From the NCBI GenBank assembly GCA_019054805.1, contig JAHQIY010000008.1, forward strand, positions 2,155,501-2,219,500: 64,000 nucleotides of DNA, given 5' to 3'. Below are positions 59,781 through 64,000 of this stretch, piece by piece. The position numbers and the translations under genes were made by a program. Positions within the stretch are counted from its first letter, which is position 1. The number at the start of each line of letters is the position of its first letter. Source of the stretch: Brachionus manjavacas (Eukaryota; Rotifera; Eurotatoria; Ploima; Brachionidae). The notes below the pieces were generated by a model. It ran no database searches, was not told the DNA's origin, and worked only from the letters and a program-made list of their open reading frames with translations.

Positions 59781-59828
59781 TTTTATTTGTATGTCATGTA
59801 TCGAGCTAAAGCTCCTTCCGATTAAATA
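59781..59828 (-). mobile_element. LINE 3' tail
   Basis: A second copy of the same tail in the same orientation, about 150 bases away (AATCGGAAGGAGCTTTAGCT on the minus strand). Confidence 0.55.
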
Positions 59829-60464
59829 AAAAAAAAAAGAAAAATTAAAAATTAAAAAAAAAATAAAGCTTAAATGATATAAGTTAAAAAGTAAATAAAT
59901 ATTAAAATTAAAATTAGATAAATTTTGATAGAGAGTAACAGAATACATATTTTTAAATAATTAATGAATTTTAAATATATTATTTATGTCGATTTTCTTT
60001 AAATTAATAGCCTTTAATTACACTTTTTATTAAAAAATAATATTTGCAACCAATAACACTTAATGTGAAGTGAAAATAAAACTTAAAAATTTGGATTCCT
60101 GTGCCATTAAGCCTCAATTTCCATCACTGATAACTAAACTAATAAACAAAATAATGTGACTTTTGACACATTTTTGTTTGTATTTGCATTCAAAATTTAC
60201 ATATCAAATTATCATCTGCAATGGTCATATTTCTCAGCAATTCCATAATTATTCTAAACAATCACTACAAAATTTATCACTGCATCCTTAAATAATTAAA
60301 AACTTTCTCACTTTAAATTAAATATTGATTGTCATTTCCGTAAACAGCTACAAAAGAAGTCTCCCAGCTTCGGTCTATATAACCATCTTAGCCAAATGCG
60401 CTTAGGCATCATTTAATAAGCTTAGCTATTAATTTGATAAAAAAAAAGATATAAAAAAAGTACA

Positions 60465-60640
60465 TTCAATCAGATAAGATAGAGGTAAAAATTCAGCATA
60501 GCACAAATTTACGTAATTTACACCTGAGAGATTTTATGATTCGCTTAATCCAATTGCACGATCGCTACTCTTTGAGTTAAGTAATAAAATCTGTCGATCT
60601 AAACAATTAGCTAATTTGGTCCAAAATAAGATAAGATACG
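60465..60640. promoter_or_regulatory. GATAA-motif cluster upstream of the Not-family gene
   Basis: AGATAAGATAGAG (near 60472) and AATAAGATAAGATACG (near 60625) give several AGATAA/AGATAG words within 170 bases, in a stretch less homopolymeric than its surroundings. They fit GATA-factor sites 270-440 bases upstream of the start codon. Function is inferred only. Confidence 0.3.
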
Positions 60641-60830
60641 TGCTAGATTTTCACAGATTTAACTCTCGTCGAGAATAAAGTCGGATATTGGCATAGTGTT
60701 GAATATCTTCGCTACCAACTACGACCAATTAATTTTTAATAAACTGTTAAATTAACACTGTTATAAAATAATTAAGATTAATTGAGATAATTGCTTTATT
60801 GACTTAGCTTTACTTTTTTTTGCAAAAAAT

Positions 60831-60840
60831 TATATAAATA
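60831..60840 (+). promoter_or_regulatory. TATA box of the Not-family gene
   Basis: TATATAAATA lies about 65 bases upstream of the ATG, followed about 30 bases later by a TCAAACATCA start-site-like string. Confidence 0.5.
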
Positions 60841-60904
60841 GTTTTGGAAATATTTTCAAACATCATTATTTTATTTAATAGAAAATTTACATATAAAACT
60901 TAAA

Positions 60905-61687
60905 ATGTACCATATGAACAATCAATCGATTGAAGTAAATGTCAAGAATGACAGACTGACTCCTGAATCCGATGGCCTAGGATCATCAGTCGCCACATCG
61001 CCATCATCTTGCGAAGACACATACTCCATTTCACCAATTCCCTCCTCGAATTATTACTCAACACCCAATTCCAATATTTACCACAACTATTATTACAACC
61101 AGTACTACCAACAACCAGAATACTACAATTACCAAAATCGAACCTTCAACGATTCGAACTATTTCAGTAGAAACAACTCAGTCAATCAAATGCCTGAGCA
61201 TCTAAATGATTCCATTTCTATTAAGAGTGAATTTGTTGTGCCCAAGAAACCTGTAGATAAAAAACCGATTTTGAAATTTTCGATCGAAGCTATTCTTGGT
61301 CTTAATACTGAAGAAAAAGTACAAAATACTGAAATCAATACTTCTGCTAACGAAAGCATTGACGAAAAAGCCACAAAGTCTAAAAAGAGAAAAGCTAGAA
61401 AATCGACTGAAATTCCAAATTCAAATAGCAATAAGCGAATGAGGACTATATTTAGTCAAGAGCAATTAGACAAATTGGAAGAAGAGTTTCTGAGACAGCA
61501 ATATATGGTTGGTAGTGAGAGATCCTATTTGGCCAACTCTTTGGGTCTTACCGAATCTCAAGTCAAAATTTGGTTTCAGAATAGAAGAATTAAATGGAGA
61601 AAGTCTCAGAGTGGTAATATAAATGACAAAGCAAGCGAAGATTTCCTTAACCATTCTTGTTCTAATTCTTCTTATGCTGATGAATAA
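60905..61687 (+). CDS. Not/NOTO-family homeobox transcription factor
   Basis: This intact 260-residue single-exon gene has a homeodomain at about 177-236 ([55 protein letters not shown]). Q50 and N51 are present. The QQYMVG-ER-YLA string is typical of the Not family (vertebrate Noto, fly 90Bre), which is linked to axial and neural patterning. An engrailed-homology-1 motif, FSIEAILG (125-132), predicts Groucho recruitment and hence repression. The N-terminus is Ser/Pro-rich with a Tyr/Asn-rich patch ([18 protein letters not shown]), then a basic stretch [10 protein letters not shown] just before the homeodomain. It is AT-rich in codon use, unlike the GC-rich Six3/6. ATG is 4 bases after a TTAA context; a second Met follows at codon 4. 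Confidence 0.92.
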   Translation: MYHMNNQSIEVNVKNDRLTPESDGLGSSVATSPSSCEDTYSISPIPSSNYYSTPNSNIYHNYYYNQYYQQPEYYNYQNRTFNDSNYFSRNNSVNQMPEHLNDSISIKSEFVVPKKPVDKKPILKFSIEAILGLNTEEKVQNTEINTSANESIDEKATKSKKRKARKSTEIPNSNSNKRMRTIFSQEQLDKLEEEFLRQQYMVGSERSYLANSLGLTESQVKIWFQNRRIKWRKSQSGNINDKASEDFLNHSCSNSSYADE

Positions 61688-61852
61688 TTTCAGTGGAAAT
61701 TTAAATCCAACTTTTTTTTTAAATTATTTAATATTTAGTAAAATGTATATTTTTGTAAAAAAAATTTATTTTAAATATATAATTATTTTATTTGATAAAA
61801 ATTTTTATTTAAAATTTTCTAAAATGGTATATACATTCTTTTCTAAAACTTA

Positions 61853-61858
61853 AATAAA
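61853..61858 (+). terminator. poly(A) signal of the Not-family gene
   Basis: AATAAA lies 166 bases after the stop codon, followed by TTTATCGTTTAT. Confidence 0.45.
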
Positions 61859-62246
61859 ACGTTTATCGTTTATAAAAAAAAAATATTTTATTAAATTGTC
61901 TGGAAGAGTTTCCTATACAGACTCTGTCAATAATTTAACTTTATACAAATTATTTATTTAGACAACTTAATACGTATATAATAGATATTTTCGAAATTTG
62001 CTTATATTTAAAAAATAAATCAAGTAATTGACATGACTGTAAAATCTCACGTTCTACCATTTGTTCTTCCACATTCCTAAAAATATTCATTAAAGCTTTT
62101 AAAAATAGGCCTTGTACAATTTATCAAAATTGATCATTAAGTTATCATTTTCAAACATTTTCCATTTTATTAAAATTAATTTACAACTTATCTTTGTTAA
62201 AAATGTTATAAATGTTATAAACATTGTTTAAAAAATAAAATAATAT

Positions 62247-62698
62247 ATGTTTACAAATCGCATTAATTTTAATAAATAATTTATTAATTATTATTAATTT
62301 ATCATAATTGCCTCTCTTTTTTAACTGTCAAACATTTTATGAACAATCCAAAGCTAAAATTAATATTATCTCATTTAGAATTATTTATTGAACAAGAACT
62401 TAGTGTTAAATAGAAAATTGAAATAGCTGGGTTTTTAAAATATAGCTTTGGCCGAAGAAATGGTTTTTAGGATGAGCTTTTTTTTTTTTTTAAAAATAAG
62501 ACAAATTTATTTTTTTTTATTTAAACAATGTAAAACATTTATAAAAAAGATATAACAAATATGTAAATTAATTTTAATAAAATGGAAAAGAATCATTTTA
62601 GTGAAGAAGTATTTTTTTTCACAAACATTTTAATTAAAATTTTAAATTTAAAATGGATTAATTAATTATTTATGAAAATTAATGCGATTTGTAAACAT
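62247..62698. mobile_element. foldback element with TA target site
   Basis: The ends read TGTTTACAAATCGCATTAAT and its exact inverse, with similarity continuing for about 45 bp (TTTTNATAAATAATT). TA flanks both ends. A second inner inverted pair (ACATTGTTTAAA) is less exact. No coding capacity; a mariner-type MITE is likely. Confidence 0.75.
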
Positions 62699-62860
62699 AT
62701 TTTTTTTTTATTGTAATTTGTATTTATGTGTTTCTTTTTCAATTTGCTTATGAGGCTTTAAAATTAAAAAAAAACAAACTTCAGAGTGTAAACGGTAAAA
62801 ATTTAAGCAATTGTAGTAGTTTGTTTGTTCATAATTAAATTTGTTTGATTTCAGTTTCTA

Positions 62861-63421
62861 ACAGGTGCCTAAAAAAATATGAACCAATAAAGATAAATTT
62901 ATGAAAATTTTCGACCTTTAAAGAATTTTGTCTACTTTTCGAAAATAATGGTGATTTTTAAATTTTTAATTTTTTTGCATGTCCTTTGCTCAAGTGTGAC
63001 ACATACCTTGACTCCAAATTGCCCTCGGAGGTCAAGAAAATTCGAATAACAGTATGATATATCATTTTGTTGAGAATTTTAGCGAATGATTTTTGCAGGA
63101 TTTATGATGAAAAACAAAACGGGTCCCTTTTGATGGCGTTGGATAACAAGTTCACCTCAGGATCCTTGTTGCTTGGGATGCCCTAAATTGTTTTTTTAAA
63201 TTTTTTAGATTCGAATTTTCTTGACCCGCGAGGACAATTTGGAGTCAGGGTATGTGTCACACCTGAGCATAGGACAGGCGAAACAAAATTCAAAAAACCA
63301 TTAATTTTTTCGAAAAGTAGACAAAATTCTATTATGACCGAAAATTTTCATTACTTTATCTTTTCAGGATCATAACTTCTTTGTTAATTAAAGTTTCTGA
63401 CAGACATTGTTGGACACCCGT
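62861..63421. mobile_element. long-TIR foldback element, mariner-like ends
   Basis: The termini are ACAGGTGCC and ACGGGTGTCC, flanked by TA. Imperfect arms of about 190-210 bp run inward, sharing GAAAATTTTCG, GAATTTTGTCTACTTTTCGA, GTGTGACACATACC and TCAAGAAAATTCGAAT. A unique 160-bp centre lies between (63048-63208). The first bases match the ends of the mariner relic at 36119-37046. No coding capacity is visible. Confidence 0.8.
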
Positions 63422-64000
63422 TAAATATAATTTCATGTATTTAATCCATTTCATTTATTAGTTAGTTTTTATTAGTTCTTGTTATTTTTTATATTAAGTT
63501 AAATTTTCTGACCCGGGTCTCGTTGGTTATTGCTAAAACACGGACCACCCTTTAGAGACCGAAGGAATAATTTGTAAATTCTGGTACAGTGTTTATTAGG
63601 ACAAAATTTTATGCTCTTTAACGCACAATCAAGAATTAAGCCCTTGGACTTTTAGTTTTTGCTGCACAGATCTTTGAAATAAGAAAGAACCCAAAAAAAT
63701 TTACGGATCACTTTTTTTATCCAGAACCAAAGACCCCCCTTTCAGCGCCTACCACTCTACTGGTGCAACTTTTTGTGCTTTTTCAAGCACAAATTAGAGC
63801 TATACTCTAAGACCTTTCCTTCGGATTGCAAAGCCGTTCAAATGCCAAAAATCCGCAATTTCTGATACGGATCATCGGAAATTGAATTGCACCAAAGTTA
63901 CTCTCTTTTAGTTTTCACATGCTATGTTGATTCGAGCAATTTGTAAAGGCTTCCGAGGATCAAAAAAAATTTGTATCCTAAAAATTGATTCGTAATTATT
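63422..64000. other. right edge, unassigned
   Basis: The stretch is less AT-rich than usual and holds strings such as GACCCGGGTCTCGTTGG and CAAAGACCCCCCTTTCAGCG, but has no frame or repeat I can assign. It may be part of an element that continues beyond the window. Confidence 0.4.

Larger units (their letters stand above)
58306..60160. other. intergenic DNA with repeat debris
   Basis: It contains the AAGTC-type cluster (59060-59160), a MITE-family relic (59390-59480) and two LINE tails (59634-59672, 59781-59828). No gene is seen; the minus frame at 59727-59948 is low complexity. Confidence 0.5.

Noticed and set aside
59634..59950. CRISPR-like short repeats
   Set aside because: Only two copies with unequal spacing, in a eukaryotic context; they are LINE tails with simple repeats.

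Overview
The window is a strongly AT-rich eukaryotic chromosome segment from a small invertebrate. Support comes from two metazoan developmental homeobox genes (Six3/6 and a Not-family gene), multi-exon genes with very short introns (46-64 bp), and a dense population of decayed transposons, including a Penelope-like reverse transcriptase. A rotifer is a reasonable guess, but this is inference from composition, intron size and transposon content; other compact AT-rich invertebrates are possible.

Layout. 0-10 kb: an exact 510-bp tandem duplication (91-1110) carrying a possible exon; a minus-strand single-exon gene for a proline-rich, alveolin-like protein with C-terminal EF-hands (3441-4904); and a probable two-exon minus-strand gene of unknown function (7283-9911) whose intron holds a MITE-like inverted-repeat element. 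10-28 kb: a gene-poor stretch whose only convincing gene is Six3/6 (21576-22289, plus, intronless, GC-rich), preceded by about 9 kb of noncoding DNA with a tRNA-derived SINE candidate and followed by diverged tandem repeats.

28-45.4 kb: three minus-strand genes in a row. PRIM2 (DNA primase large subunit, 11 exons, 28111-30122) lies 246 bp downstream of ALDH6A1/MMSDH (8 exons, 30369-32324). Both could be assembled exon by exon into intact proteins of 487 and 521 aa, and all four primase Fe-S cysteines are present. Upstream of them is a gene for a large C2H2 zinc-finger protein (35187-45346), assembled here from three exons with two kb-scale introns. One intron holds a mariner relic and a Penelope-like relic; the other holds a perfect 19-bp hairpin.

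45.4-58.5 kb: a transposon graveyard with MULE, LINE, hAT (nested in a LINE) and pogo/Tigger relics. A compact four-exon gene for a secreted LAS-type zinc peptidase (55055-55848, minus) sits inside it. A 341-bp palindromic MITE with a 9-bp target duplication is nested in a LINE fragment. 58.5-64 kb: LINE 3' tails, the Not-family homeobox gene (60905-61687, plus) with a TATA box, Groucho-binding motif and poly(A) signal, then two foldback elements with TA target sites.

The genes do not form one pathway. The main patterns are: (i) the replication gene, the metabolic gene and the peptidase gene have mini-introns, while the zinc-finger gene and the unknown gene have large, transposon-filled introns; (ii) a palindromic MITE family is present together with a MULE transposase relic of the class that makes 9-bp target duplications. 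Exon joins were made by eye from GT/AG signals, reading-phase agreement and family conservation; no transcript evidence or database search was available.
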